A DNA stretch of 64,000 nt from Mercurialis annua (lineage: Eukaryota; Streptophyta; Magnoliopsida; Malpighiales; Euphorbiaceae), in assembly GCF_937616625.2 (NCBI RefSeq), contig NC_065573.1, positions 2,371,001 through 2,435,000 on the forward strand, given 5' to 3'. The notes under the pieces are model-generated. The model was not told the DNA's origin. It searched no databases and worked only from the letters and a program-made list of their open reading frames with translations. The position numbers and the translations under genes were made by a program. Of the stretch, positions 25,735 to 38,775 are shown one piece after another. Positions within the stretch are counted from its first letter, which is position 1; each line of letters opens with the position of its first letter.

Positions 25735-27374
25735 ATTGCTAAAAAGGTGAAATGTTTGGATTTGTTTCGTATCATTTGTAAATGTTTGGCTTAAATCGCT
25801 AAAAAGGTGAAACGTTTGGATTTGTTTTGTAACGTTTGGATTTGTTTCGTAATATTTGTAAATGTTTGGCTTCAATCGATTAAAAGGTGAAACGTTTGAA
25901 TTTGTTTCGTAATGTTTGTAAACGTTTGGTTTAAATTGCTAAAAAGGTGAAACTCTTGGATTTGTTTCATAACGTTTGAAAACATTTGGCTTAAATTGCT
26001 AAAAAGGTGAATTGTTTGGCTTAAATTTCTAAAAAGGTGAAACGTTTGGATTTGTTTCATAACTTTTTTAAATGTTTGGCTTCAGTCACTAAAAATGTGA
26101 AACGTTTGGTACTGTTTCGTAACGTTTGTAAATGTTCGGCTTACATCGCTAAAAAGGTGAAACGTTTGATTTGTTTCGTAACGTTTGTAATCGTTTTGCT
26201 TAAATGGCTAATAAGGTGAAACTCTTGTATTTGTTTCCTAATGTTTGTAAAATTTTCGCTTAAATTGGTAAAAAGGTGAAACGCTTGGATTTGTTTCGTA
26301 ACGTTTGTAAATGTTTGGTTTTTCTTTGTAACGTTTGGATTTGTTTCGTAATGTTTGTAAACGTTTGGATTAAATCGCAAAAAAGGTGGAACGTTTCGAT
26401 TTGTTTTGTAACGTTTGGATTTGTTTCGTAATATTTGTAAATGTTTCGTTTCAGTCGCTGAAAAGGTGAAACGTTTGGATTTTTGTTTCGTAATGTTCGT
26501 AAACGTTTGGCTTAAATCGGTAAAAAGGTGAAACGTTTGGCTTAAATCGCTAAAAAGGTGAATAGTTTGGCTTAAATCGCTAAAAAGGAGAAATGTTTGG
26601 ATTTGTTTCGTATCGTTTGTAAATGTTTGGCTTAAATCGCCAAAAAGGTGAAACGTTTGGATTTGTTTTGTAACGTTTGGATTTGTTTCGTAATATTTGT
26701 AAATGTTTGGCTTCAATCGATTAAAAGGTGAAACGTTTGAATTTGTTTCGTAATGTTTGTAAACGTTTGGTTTAAATTGCTAAAAAGGTGAAACTCTTGA
26801 ATTTGTTTCGTAACGTTTGAAAACATTTGGCTTAAATTGCTAAAAAGGTGAATTGTTTGGCTTAAATTGCTAAAAAGGTGAAATGTTTGGATTTCTTTCA
26901 TAACTTTTTTAAATGTTTGGCTTCAATCGCTAAAAAAGTGAAACGTTTGGTACTGTTTCGTAACGTTTGTAAACGTTCGGCTTACATCGCTAAAAAGGTG
27001 AAACGTTTGATTTGTTTCGTAACGTTTGTAATCGTTTTGCTTAAATGACTAATAAGGTGAAACGCTTGTATTTGTTTCGTAATGTTTGTAAAATTTTCGC
27101 TTAAATTGGTAAAAAGGTGAAACGCTTGGATTTGTTTCGTAACGTTTGTAAATGTTTGGTTTTGCTTTGTAACGTTTGGATTTGTTTCGTAATGTTTGTA
27201 AACGTTTGGATTAAATTGCAAAAAAGGTGGAACGTTTGGATTGTTTTGTAACGTTTGGATTTGTTTCGTAATATTTGTAAATGTTTCGTTTCAGTCGCTG
27301 AAAAGGGGAAACGTTTGGATTTTTGTTTCGTAATGTTTGTAAACGTTTGGCTCAAATTGCTAAAAAGGTGAAAC
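25735..27374 (+). repeat. 841-bp tandem duplication
   Basis: Two copies (about 25,735-26,575 and 26,576-27,374) share a distinctive series. It includes GGCTTCAATCGATTAAAAGG (25,868 and 26,709), GTACTGTTTCG, ACGTTTGATTTG, AAAATTTTCGC, CGTTTCAGTCGCTGAAAAGG and GGATTTTTGTTTCG. The offset is 841 bp at first and 840 bp later, after a one-base deletion. Differences are few per monomer. The paralogous segment at 40.2-41.1 kb has this series only once. Confidence 0.9.
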
Positions 27375-29790
27375 GTTTGGATTTGTTTCGTAACGTTTGT
27401 AAACGTTTGGCTTAAATCGCTAAAAAGGTGAAAAGTTTGGCTTAAATCGCTAAAAAGGGGAAACGTTTGGATTTGTTTCGTAATGTTCGTAAACGTTTGG
27501 CTTAAATTGCTAAAAAGTTGAAAAGTTTGGATTTAAATTGCTAAAAAGGTGAAACGTTTGGATTTGCTTGGTAACGTTTGTAAACGTTTGGCTTAAATCG
27601 CTAAAAAGGTGAAATGTTTGGATTTGTTTTGTAATGTTTGTAAACGCTTGGCTTAAATCGCTAAAACGGTGAAACATTTGGTTTTGTTTCGTAACGTTTG
27701 GTTTAAATTGCTAAAAAGGTGTAACACTTGGATTTATTTTGTAGCATTTGTAAACATTTGGCTTAAATAGCTAAAAGGGAGAAACGTTTGGATTTGTTTC
27801 GAAACGTTTGTAAATGTTCGGCTTAAATCGCTAGTAAGGTGAAACATTTGGTTTTATTTTATCATTTGGATTGGTTTCGTAACGTTTGTGAACGTTTGGC
27901 TTAAATTGCTAAAAAGGTGAAATGCTTGGATTTGTTTCGTTACGTTTGCAAATGTTTTGTTTAAATTGCTAAAAAGGTGAAAAGCTCTGTTTTGTTTCGT
28001 AACATTTACAAACGTTTGACTTAAATTGCTAAATAAGTGAAACGTTTGGATTTGTTTCGTAACTTTTTTAAACGTTTGGCTTCAATCGCTAAAAATGTAA
28101 AACGTTTAGATTTGTTTCGTAACGTGTGTAAACGTTTGGCTTAAATCGCTAAAAAGGTGAAACGTTTGGTTTTGTTTCGTAACGTTTGTAAACTTTCGGC
28201 TTAAATAGCTAAAAAGGTGAAACGTTTGATTTGTTTCGTAACGTTTGTAATCATTTTGCTTAAATTGCTAAAAAGGTGAAACGCTTGGTTTTGTTTCGTA
28301 ATGTTTGTAAACGTTTCGCTTAAATTGCTAAAAAGGTGAAACGCTTGTATTTGTTTCGTTACGTTAGTAAACGTTTGGCTTAAATTGCTAAAAAGGTGAA
28401 ACGCTGGTATTTATTTCGTTACGTTTGTAAACGTTTGGTTTAAATTGCTAAAAAGGTGAAACCCTCTGTTTTATTTCCTAACGTTTGCAAACGCTTGGCT
28501 TAAATTGCTAAATATGGGAAACGTTTGAATTTGTTTCGTTATTTTTGTAAACGTTTGGCTACAATCGTTAAAAATGTGAAATGTTTGGATTTGTTTCGTA
28601 ACGTTTGTAAACGTTTGGCTTAAATCGCTAAAAAGGTGAAAAGTTTGGCTTAAATCGCTAAAAAGGGGAAACGTTTGGATTTGTTTCGTAATGTTCGTAA
28701 ACGTTTGGCTTAAATTGCTAAAAAGTTGAAAAGTTTGGATTTAAATTGCTAAAAAGGTGAAACGTTTGGATTTGCTTGGTAACGTTTGTAAACGTTTGGC
28801 TTAAATCGCTAAAAAGGTGAAATGTTTGGATTTGTTTTGTAATGTTTGTAAACGCTTGGCTTAAATCGCTAAAACGGTGAAACATTTGGTTTTGTTTCGT
28901 AACGTTTGGTTTAAATTGCTAAAAAGGTGTAACACTTGGATTTATTTTGTAGCATTTGTAAACATTTGGCTTAAATAGCTAAAAGGGAGAAACGTTTGGA
29001 TTTGTTTCGAAACGTTTGTAAATGTTCGGCTTAAATCGCTAGTAAGGTGAAACATTTGGTTTTATTTTATCATTTGGATTGGCTTCGTAACGTTTGTGAA
29101 CGTTTGGCTTAAATTGCTAAAAAGGTGAAATGCTTGGATTTGTTTCGTTACGTTTGCAAATGTTTTGTTTAAATTGCTAAAAAGGTGAAAAGCTCTGTTT
29201 TGTTTCGTAACATTTACAAACGTTTGACTTAAATTGCTAAATAAGTGAAACGTTTGGATTTGTTTCGTAACTTTTTTAAACGTTTGGCTTCAATCGCTAA
29301 AAATGTAAAACGTTTAGATTTGTTTCGTAACGTGTGTAAACGTTTGGCTTAATTCGCTAAAAAGGTGAAACGTTTGGTTTTGTTTCGTAACGTTTGTAAA
29401 CTTTCGGCTTAAATAGCTAAAAAGGTGAAACGTTTGATTTGTTTCGTAACGTTTGTAATCGTTTTGCTTAAATTGCTAAAAAGGTGAAACGCTTGGTTTT
29501 GTTTCGTAATGTTTGTAAACGTTTCGCTTAAATTGCTAAAAAGGTGAAACGCTTGTATTTGTTTCGTTACGTTAGTAAACGTTTGGCTTAAATTGCTAAA
29601 AAGGTGAAACGCTGGTATTTATTTCGTTACGTTTGTAAACGTTTGGTTTAAATTGCTAAAAAGGTGAAACCCTCTGTTTTATTTCCTAACGTTTGCAAAC
29701 GCTTGGCTTAAATTGCTAAATATGGGAAACGTTTGAATTTGTTTCGTTATTTTTGTAAACGTTTGGCTACAATCGTTAAAAATGTGAAAT
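27375..29790 (+). repeat. 1,208-bp near-identical tandem duplication
   Basis: Copies 27,375-28,582 and 28,583-29,790 match at a constant offset of 1,208 bp with only a handful of substitutions seen by eye (for example GGTTTCG versus GGCTTCG, and TAATCATTTT versus TAATCGTTTT). Markers include GATTTGCTTGGTAACG (27,561 and 28,769), TTTTATTTTATCATTTGG, CGCTAGTAAGG and AACTTTCGGC. This is the most similar large pair in the window, so it is a very recent duplication, or else an assembly duplication. Confidence 0.93.
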
Positions 29791-29839
29791 GTTTGGATTT
29801 GTTTCGTAATGTTTGTAAACGTTTGGCTTAAATCGCTAA

Positions 29840-32800
29840 AATGGGGAAACATTTGGATTTGTTTCGTAATGTTTGTAAAAGTGTGGCTTAAGTCGCTAAA
29901 AAGGTGAAACGTTGGGATTTGTTTCGTAACGTTTGTAAACGTCTGGCTTAAATCTCTAAGAAGGTGACACGTTCGGCTTAAATCGCTAAAGAGGTGAAAG
30001 GTTTTGATTTGTTTCGTAACGTTTGTAAACATTTGGCTTAAAGCACTTAAAAGGTGAAACGTTTGGATTTAAATTGCTAAAAAGGGGAAACGCTTGGATT
30101 TGTTTCGTAACGTTTGTTAACGTTTGGCTTAAATTGCTAAAAAGGTGAAATGTTTCGATTTGTTTTGTAAAGTTTGTAAACGTTTGGCTTAAATCGCTAA
30201 ACCGGTGAAACTTTTGGTTTTGTTTCGTAACGCTTTGTTTAAATTGCTAAAAGGGTTAAACACTTGGATTTGTTTCGTACCGTTTGTAAACTTTTGGCTT
30301 AAATCGCTAAAAAGGTGAAACGTTTGGACTTGTTTCGAAATGTTTGTAAACGTTCGGCTTAAATCGTTAAAAAGGTGAAACATTTTGTATTGTTTTATTG
30401 ATTGGATATGTTTGGTAATGTTTGTGAACATTTGGCTTAAATGGCTAAAAAGGTGTAACGATTGGATTTGTTTCGTTACGTGTGTAAACGTATGGTTTAA
30501 ATTGCTAAAAAGGTGAAACGCTCTGTTTTGTTTCATAACATTTGCAAACGTTTGACTTAAATTGCTAAATATGGGAAACTTTTGGACTTGTTTCGTAACT
30601 TTTGTAAACGTTTGGCTTCAATCGCTAAAAATGTGAAACGTTTAGATTTGTTTCGTAACGTTTGTAAACGTTTGGCTTAAATCGCTAAAAAGAGAAACGT
30701 TTGGATTTGTTTCGTAACGTTTTAAACGTTTAGCTTATATCGGTAAAATGGGGAAACATTTGGATTTGTTTCGTAATGTGTGTAAACGTTTGGCTTAAAT
30801 CGCTAAAAATATGAAACGTTTGGTTTTCTTTCGTAACGTTTGTAAACGTTCGGCTTAAATCGCTAAAAAGGTGAAACGTTTGATTTGTTTCGTAATGTTT
30901 GTAATCGTTTCGCTTAAATTGCTAAAAAGATGAAACACTTGGATTTGTTTGGTAACGTTTGTAAACGTTTGATTTTGCTTCGTAACGTTTGGATTTGTTT
31001 CGTAATGTTTGAAAACGTTTGGCTTATATCACTAAAAAGGTGAAACATTTTGATTTGTTTCGTAACGTTTGTAAACGTTTGGCTTAAGTTGCTAAAAAGG
31101 GCAAACGTTAGGTTTTGTTTAGTAACTTTTGTTAACGTTTGGCATAAATTTCTAAAAAGGTGAAACGTTCGGTTTTGTTTCGTAACGTTTGTAAACGTTC
31201 GGTTTAAATCGGTAATAAGGGGAATCGTATGTATTTGTTCCATAACGTTTGTAAACGTTTGGCTTAAAATGCTAAAAAGGTGAAACTATTGAATTTGTTT
31301 CGTAACGTTTGTAAACATTTGGCTTAAATAGCTATAAAGGTGAAACGTTTTGATTTGTTTCGAAACATTTGTAAAAGTTTGGCATAAATCACAAAAAAGG
31401 TTGAACGTTTGGATTTGTTTCGTAACGTTTGTAAACGTTTGGCTTAAATCGCTAAAACGGTTAATCGTTTGGATTTGTTTCGTAACGTTTGTAAACATTT
31501 GGCTTAAATCGTTAAAAAAGGGAAACGTTTAGATTTGTTTCGTAACGTTTTAAATGTTTGGCTTAAATCGCTAAAATGGGGAAACATTCGGATTTGTTTC
31601 GTAATCTTTGTAAATGTTTGGCTTAAATCGCTAAAAAGGTGAATCGTTTGGATTTGTTTCGTAACCTTTGTAAACGTTTGGCTTAAACCGCTAAGAATGT
31701 GAAACGTTTGGATTTGTTTCGTAACGTTTGTAAACATTTGGTTAAAATTGCTAAAAAGGTGAAACGTTTGGATTTGTTTCGTAACGTTTGAAAACGTTTG
31801 GCTTAAATCGCTAAAAAGGTGAATTGTTTGGCTTAAATTGCTAAAAAGGTGACACGTTTGGATTTATTTTCAAACGTTTGTAAACGTTTGGCTTTAATCA
31901 CTAAAAAGGTGAAACGTTTGGATTTAAATTGCTAAAAAGGTGAAACATTTGGATTTGTTTCGTAACGTTTGTAAACGTTTAGCTTAAATCGCTAAAAAGG
32001 TAAAACGTTTGGATTTGTTTTGTAACGTTTGTAAACGTTTGGCTTAAATCGCTAAAATGGTGAAACATTTGGTTTTGTTTTGTAATGTTTGGTTTAAATT
32101 GCTAAAAAGGTGAAACGCTTGAATTTGTTTCGTAGCGTTTGTAAACATTTTCCTTAACTCGCTAAAAAGGTGAAACGTTTGTATTTGTTTCGCAACGTTT
32201 GTTAACGGTTGGCTTACATCGCTTAAAAGGTGAAATGTTTGGTTTTGTTTTGTAACTTTTGTTAATGTTTGGCTTAAAATGCTAAAAAGGTGAAACGTTC
32301 GGTTTTGTTTACGAACGTTTGCAAACGTTCGGCTTAAATCGGTAATAAGGGGAAACGTTTGGATTTGATTCGTAACGTTTGTAAATGTTTGGCTTATATT
32401 GCTAAAAAGGTGAAACGCATGGATTTGTTTCGTTAGATTTGTAAACGTTTTGTTTAAATTGCTAAAAAGGTGAAATGCTTTGTTTTGTTTCGTAACGTTT
32501 GCAAACGTTTGGCTTAAATTGCTAAATATGCGAAACGTTTAGATTTGTTTCGTAAGTTTTGTAAACATTTGGCTTCAATAGCTAAAAATGTGAAACGCTT
32601 TGATTTGTTTCATAACGTTTGTAAACGTTTGGCTTCAATCGTTAAAAAGGTGAAACGTTTGGATTTGTTTCGTAAGGTTTGTAAACGTTTGGCATAAATC
32701 GCTAAAAAGGTGAAACGTTTGGATTTGTTTCTTAACGTTTGTAAACGTTTGGCTTAAGTCGCTAAAAAGGTGAAAGGTTTAGATTTATTTCGTAACGTTT

Positions 32801-33524
32801 GTAAACATTTGGCTTAAATTGGTAAAAAGGTGAAACGCTTGTATTTGTTTTGTTACATTTGTAAACATTTGGCTTAAATTGGTAAAAAGGTGAAACGCTT
32901 GGATTTGTTTCATAATGTTTGTAAACGTTTGGCTTAAATTGCTAAAAAGATGAAACATTTGGATTTGTTTCATAACCTTTGTAAACGTTTGGCTTAAATC
33001 GCAAAAAAGATGATACGTTTGGATTTGTTTCGTAACATTTGTAAACCTTTGGCTTAAATCGATAAAAAGGTGAAATGTTTTGATTTCTTTCGTAACGTTC
33101 GTAAACGTTTGGCTTAAATCGCTAAAAAGGTTAAACCTTTGGATTTGTTTTGTAACGTTTGGATTTGTTTTGTAATATTTGTATATGTTTGGATTTGTTT
33201 CTAAAGTTTGTAAACATTTGGATTAAATCGCGAAAAAGGTGAAACGTTTGGATTTAAATTGCTAAAAAGGTGAAACGTTTGGATTTGTTTCATAGCGTTT
33301 GTAAACGTTTGGCTTAAATCGCTAAAAAGGTTAAACATTTTGAATTTATTTGTAACGTTTGGATTTGTTTCGTAATATTTGTAAACGTTTGGATTTGTTT
33401 CTAACGTTTGTAAACATTTGGATTAAATCGCTAAAAAGGGGAAACGTTTGGATTTGTTTCGTAACATTTGTAAATGTTTGGCTTAAATCGCTTAAAACGT
33501 GAAACGTTTTTCTTAAATCGCTAA
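29840..33524 (+). repeat. 3,685-bp higher-order repeat unit, copy 1
   Basis: This is the first of two complete units of about 61 monomers each. The match to copy 2 holds at an offset of exactly 3,685 bp across the whole unit, for instance at 29,887/33,572, 30,914/34,599 and 32,785/36,470. By eye there are about one to two differences per 60 bp. Characteristic features are the GTTGGGATTTG and CTAAGAAGGTGACACG monomers near the start, a TTTTATTG contraction near 30,391, and double short GGATTTGTTTTGTAACG monomers near 33,140 and 33,350. It has no coding content. Confidence 0.92.
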
Positions 33525-36500
33525 AAAGGTGAAACGTTTGGATTTGTTTCGTAATGTTTGTAAAAGTTTGGCTTAAGTCGCTAAAAAGGTGAAACGTTGG
33601 GATTTGTTTCGTAACGTTTGTAAACGTCTGGCTTTAATCTCTAAGAAGGTGACACGTTTGGCTTAAATCGCTAATAAGATGAAAGGTTTTGATTTGTTTC
33701 GTAACGTTTGTAAACATTTGGCTTAAAGCACTTAAAAGGTGAAACGTTTGGATTTAAATTGCTAAAAAGGGGAAACGCTTGGATTTGTTTCGTAACGTTT
33801 GTTAACGTTTGGCTTAAATTGCTAAAAAGGTGAAATGTTTCGATTTGTTTTGTAAAGTTTGTAAACGTTTGGCTTAATTCGCTAAAACGGTGAAACTTTT
33901 GGTTTTGTTTCGTAACGCTTTGTTTAAATTGCTAAAACGGTTAAACACTTGGATTTGTTTCGTACCGTTTGTAAACTTTTGGCTAAAATCGCTAAAAAGG
34001 TGAAACGTTTGGACTTGTTTCGAAATGTTTGTAAACGTTCGGCTTCAATCGCTAAAAAGGTGAAACATTTTGTATTGTTTTATTGTTTGGATTTGTTTGG
34101 TAATGTTTGTGAACATTTGGCTTAAATGGCTAAAAAGGTGTAACGATTGGATTTGTTTCGTTACATGTGTAAACGTATGGTTTAAATTGCTAAAAAGGTG
34201 AAACGCTCTGTTTTGTTTCATAACATTTGCAAACGTTTGACTTAAATTGCTAAATATGGGAAACTTTTGGACTTGTTTCGTAACTTTTGTAAACGTTTGG
34301 CTTCAATCGCGAAAAATGTGAAACGTTTAGATTTGTTTTGTAACGTTTGTAAACGTTTGGCTTAAATCGCTAAAAAGAGAAACGTTTGGATTTGTTTCGT
34401 AACGTTTTAAACGTTTAGCTTATATCGGTAAAATGGGGAAACATTTGGATTTGTTTCGTAATGTGTGTAAACGTTTGGCTTAAATCGCTAAAAATATGAA
34501 ACGTTTGGTTTTCTTTCGTAACGTTTGTAAACGATCGGCTTAAATCGCTAAAAAGGTGAAACGTTTGATTTGTTTCGTAACGTTTGTAATCGTTTCGCTT
34601 AAATTGCTAAAAAGATGAAACACTTGGATTTGTTTGGTAACGTTTGTAAACGTTTGATTTTGCTTCGTAACGTTTGGATTTGTTTCGTAATGTTTGAAAA
34701 CGTTTGGCTTATATCACTAAAAAGGTGAAACATTTTGATTTGTTTCGTAACGTTTGTAAACGTTTGGCTTAAGTTGCTAAAAAGGGCAAACGTTAGGTTT
34801 TGTTTAGTAACTTTTGTTAACGTTTGGCATAAATTTCTAAAAAGGGGAAACGTTCGGTTTTGTTTCGTAACGTTTGTAAACGTTCGGTTTAAATCGGTAA
34901 TAAGGGGAATCGTATGTATTTGTTCCATAACGTTTGTAAACGTTTGGCTTAAAATGCTAAAAAGGTGAAACTATTGAATTTGTTTCGTAACGTTTGTAAA
35001 CATTTGGCTTAAATAGCTATAAAGGTGAAACGTTTTGATTTGTTTCGAAACATTTGTAAAAGTTTGGCATAAATCACTAAAAAGGTTGAACGTTTGGATT
35101 TGTTTCGTAACGTTTGTAAACGTTTGGCTTAAATCGCTAAAACGGTTAATGGTTTGGATTTGTTTCGTAACGTTTGTAAACGTTTGGCATAAATCGTTAA
35201 AAAAGGGAAAGGTTTAGATTTGTTTCGTAACGTTTTAAATGTTTGGCTTAAATCGCTAAAATGGGGAAACATTCGGATTTGTTTCGTAATCTTTGTAAAC
35301 GTTTTGCTTAAATCGCTAAAAAGGTGAATCGTTTGGATTTGTTTCGTAACCTTTGTAAACGTTTGGCTTAAACCGCTAAGAATGTGAAACGTTTGGATTT
35401 GTTTCGTAACGTTTGTAAACATTTGGTTAAAATTGCTAAAAAGGTGAAACGTTTGGATTTGTTTCGTAACGTTTGAAAACGTTTGGCTTAAATCGCTAAA
35501 AAGGTGAATTGTTTGGCTTAAATTGCTAAAAAGGTGACACGTTTGGATTTATTTTCAAACGTTTGTAAACGTTTGGCTTTAATCACTAAAAAGGTGAAAC
35601 GTTTGGATTTAAATTGCTAAAAAGGTGAAACATTTGGATTTGTTTCGTAACGTTTGTAAACGTTTAGCTTAAATCGCTAAAAAGGTAAAACGTTTGGATT
35701 TGTTTTGTAACGTTTGTAAACGTTTGGCTTAAATCGCTAAAATGGTGAAACATTTGGTTTTGTTTTGTAATGCTTGGTTTAAATTGCTAAAAAGGTGAAA
35801 CGCTTGAATTTGTTTCGTAGCGTTTGTAAACATTTTCCTTAACTCGCTAAAAAGGTGAAACGTTTGGATTTGTTTCGCAACGTTTGTTAACGGTTGGCTT
35901 ACATCGCTAAAAAGGTGAAATGTTTGGTTTTGTTTTGTAACTTTTGTTAATGTTTGGCTTAAAATGCTAAAAAGGTGAAACGTTCGGTTTTGTTTACGAA
36001 CGTTTGCAAACGTTCGGCTTAAATCGGTAATAAGGGGAAACGTTTGGATTTGATTCGTAACGTTTGTAAATGTTTGGCTTATATTGCTAAAAAGGTGAAA
36101 CGCTTGGATTTGTTTCGTTAGATTTGTAAACGTTTTGTTTAAATTGCTAAAAAGGTGAAATGCTCTGTTTTGTTTCGTAACGTTTGCAAACGTTTGGCTT
36201 AAATTGCTAAATATGCGAAACGTTTAGATTTGTTTCGTAAGTTTTGTAAACATTTGGCTTCAATAGCTAAAAATGTGAAACGCTTTGATTTGTTTCATAA
36301 CGTTTGTAAACGTTTGGCTTAAATTGTTAAAAAGGTGAAACGTTTGGATTTGTTTCGTAAGGTTTGTAAACGTTTGGCATAAATCGCTAAAAAGGTGAAA
36401 CGTTTGGATTTGTTTCTTAACGTTTGTAAACGTTTGGCTTAAATCGCTAAAAAGGTGAAAGGTTTAGATTTATTTCGTAACGTTTGTAAACATTTGGCTT

Positions 36501-37209
36501 AAATTGGTAAAAAGGTGAAACGCTTGTATTTGTTTTGTTACATTTGTAAACATTTGGCTTAAATTGGTAAAAAGGTGAAACGCTTGGATTTGTTTCATAA
36601 TGTTTGTAAACGTTTGGCTTAAATTGCTAAAAAGATGAAACATTTGGATTTGTTTCATAACCTTTGTAAACGTTTGGCTTAAATCGCAAAAAAGATGATA
36701 CGTTTGGATTTGTTTCGTAACATTTGTAAACCTTTGGCTTAAATCGATAAAAAGGTGAAATGTTTTGATTTCTTTCGTAACGTTCGTAAACGTTTGGCTT
36801 AAATTGCTAAAAAGGTTAAACCTTTGGATTTGTTTTGTAACGTTTGGATTTGTTTTGTAATATTTGTATATGTTTGGATTTGTTTCTAAAGTTTGTTAAC
36901 ATTTGGATTAAATCGCGAAAAAGGTGAAACGTTTGGATTTAAATTGCTAAAAAGGTGAAACGTTTGGATTTGTTTCATAGCGTTTGTAAACGTTTGGCTT
37001 AAATCACTAAAAAGGTTAAACATTTTGAATTTATTTGTAACGTTTGGATTTGTTTCGTAATATTTGTAAACGTTTGGATTTGTTTCTAACGTTTGTAAAC
37101 ATTTGGATTAAATCGCTAAAAAGGGGAAACGTTTGGATTTGTTTCGTAACATTTGTAAACGTTTGGCTTAAATCGCTTAAAACGTGAAACGTTTTTCTTA
37201 AATCGCTAA
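33525..37209 (+). repeat. 3,685-bp higher-order repeat unit, copy 2
   Basis: This is a complete second unit in direct tandem with copy 1 and partial copy 3. A good check is that a 109-codon minus-strand open frame is conserved at 30,914, 34,599 and 38,284 with only a few changes, all spaced by 3,685 bp; this reflects recent duplication, not selection. Some variants are shared only by copies 2 and 3 (for example CTAAAACGGTTAAACAC near 33,933 and 37,618, where copy 1 has AAAAGGGTT), so 2 and 3 appear closest. Confidence 0.92.
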
Positions 37210-38775
37210 AAAGGTGAAACGTTTGGATTTGTTTCGTAATGTTTGTAAAAGTTTGGCTTAAGTCGCTAAAAAGGTGAAACGTTGGGATTTGTTTCGTAAC
37301 GTTTGTAAACGTCTGGCTTAAATCTCTAAGAAGGTGACACGTTTGGCTTAAATCGCTAATAAGATGAAAGGTTTTGATTTGTTTCGTAACGTTTGTAAAC
37401 ATTTGGCTTAAAGCACTTAAAAGGTGATACGTTTGGATTTAAATTGCTAAAAAGGGGAAACGCTTGGATTTGTTTCGTAACGTTTGTTAACGTTTGGCTT
37501 AAATTGCTAAAAAGGTGAAATGTTTCGATTTGTTTTGTAAAGTTTGTAAACGTTTGGCTTAAATCGCTAAAACGGTGAAACTTTTGGTTTTGTTTCGTAA
37601 CGCTTTGTTTAAATTGCTAAAACGGTTAAACACTTGGATTTGTTTCGTACCGTTTGTAAACTTTTGGCTAAAATCGCTAAAAAGGTGAAACGTTTGGACT
37701 TGTTTCGAAATGTTTGTAAACGTTCGGCTTCAATCGCTAAAAAGGTGAAACATTTTGTATTGTTTTATTGTTTGGGTTTGTTTGGTAATGTTTGTGAACA
37801 TTTGGCTTAAATGGCTAAAAAGGTGTAACGATTGGATTTGTTTCGTTACGTGTGTAAACGTATGGTTTAAATTGCTAAAAAGGAGAAACGCTCTGTTTTG
37901 TTTCGTAACGTTTGCAAACGTTTGACTTAAATTGCTAAATATGGGAAACTTTTGGACTTGTTTCGTAACTTTTGTATACGTTTGGCTTCAATCGCTAAAA
38001 ATGTGAAACGTTTAGATTTGTTTCGTAACGTTTGTAAACGTTTGGCTTAAATCGCTAAAAAGAGAAACGTTTGGATTTGTTTCGTAACGTTTTAAACGTT
38101 TAGCTTATATCGGTAAAATGGGGAAACATTTGGATTTGTTTCGTAATGTGTGTAAACGTTTGGCTTAAATCGCTAAAAATATGAGACGTTTGGTTTTCTT
38201 TCGTAATGTTTGTAAACGTTCGGCTTAAATCGCTAAAAAGGTGAAACGTTTGATTTCTTTCGTAACGTTTGTAATCGTTTCGCTTAAATTGCTAAAAAGA
38301 TGAAGCACTTGGATTTGTTTGGTAACGTTTGTAAACGTTTGATTTTGCTTCGTAACGTTTGGATTTGTTTCGTAATGTTTGAAAACGTTTGGCTTATATC
38401 ACTAAAAAGGTGAAACATTTTGATTTGTTTCGTAACGTTTGTAAACGTTTGGCTTAAGTTGCTAAAAAGGGGAAACGTTAGGTTTTGTTTAGTAACTTTT
38501 GTTAACGTTTGGCATAAATTTCTAAAAAGGTGAAACGTTCGGTTTTGTTTCGTTGCGTTCGTAAACGTTTGGTTTAAATCGGTAATAAGGGGAATCGTAT
38601 GTATTTGTTCCATAACGTTTGTAAACGTTTGGCTTAAATTGCTAAAAAGGTGAAACTATTGAATTTGTTTCGTAACGTTTGTAAACATTTGGCTTAAATA
38701 GCTTTAAAGGTGAAACGTTTTGATTTGTTTCGAAACATTTGTAAAACTTTGGCATAAATCACTAAAAAGGTGAAA
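37210..38775 (+). repeat. 3,685-bp higher-order repeat unit, copy 3 (partial)
   Basis: About 1,565 bp of a third unit follow copy 2 in the same phase. The match to copy 2 continues through 38,641 (CTATTGAATTTG) and 38,736 (GAAACATTTGTAAAA), then stops near 38,775, where the sequence switches to segment S. The older block switches at the equivalent point near 24,410, so the same partial-unit/S junction occurs twice in the window. Confidence 0.9.

Larger units (their letters stand above)
24411..29839 (+). repeat. Satellite segment S (first copy), with two nested duplications
   Basis: This segment follows the older 3,685-bp-type unit. It is collinear with 38,776-41,900, which follows the younger units in the same way. 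Offsets are 14,310 at 24,511, about 14,402 at 25,871, and 13,560 from 27,561 onward. The drop of about 841 is explained by an 841-bp duplication present only here. The 1,208-bp duplication at its right end is also missing from the other copy. Hence this copy grew after the two copies separated. Confidence 0.85.

Noticed and set aside
27375..29790. Treating the 1,208-bp duplication as certain biology
   Set aside because: Near identity in a satellite can also come from assembly error. It is reported as seen in this sequence, with that caution.
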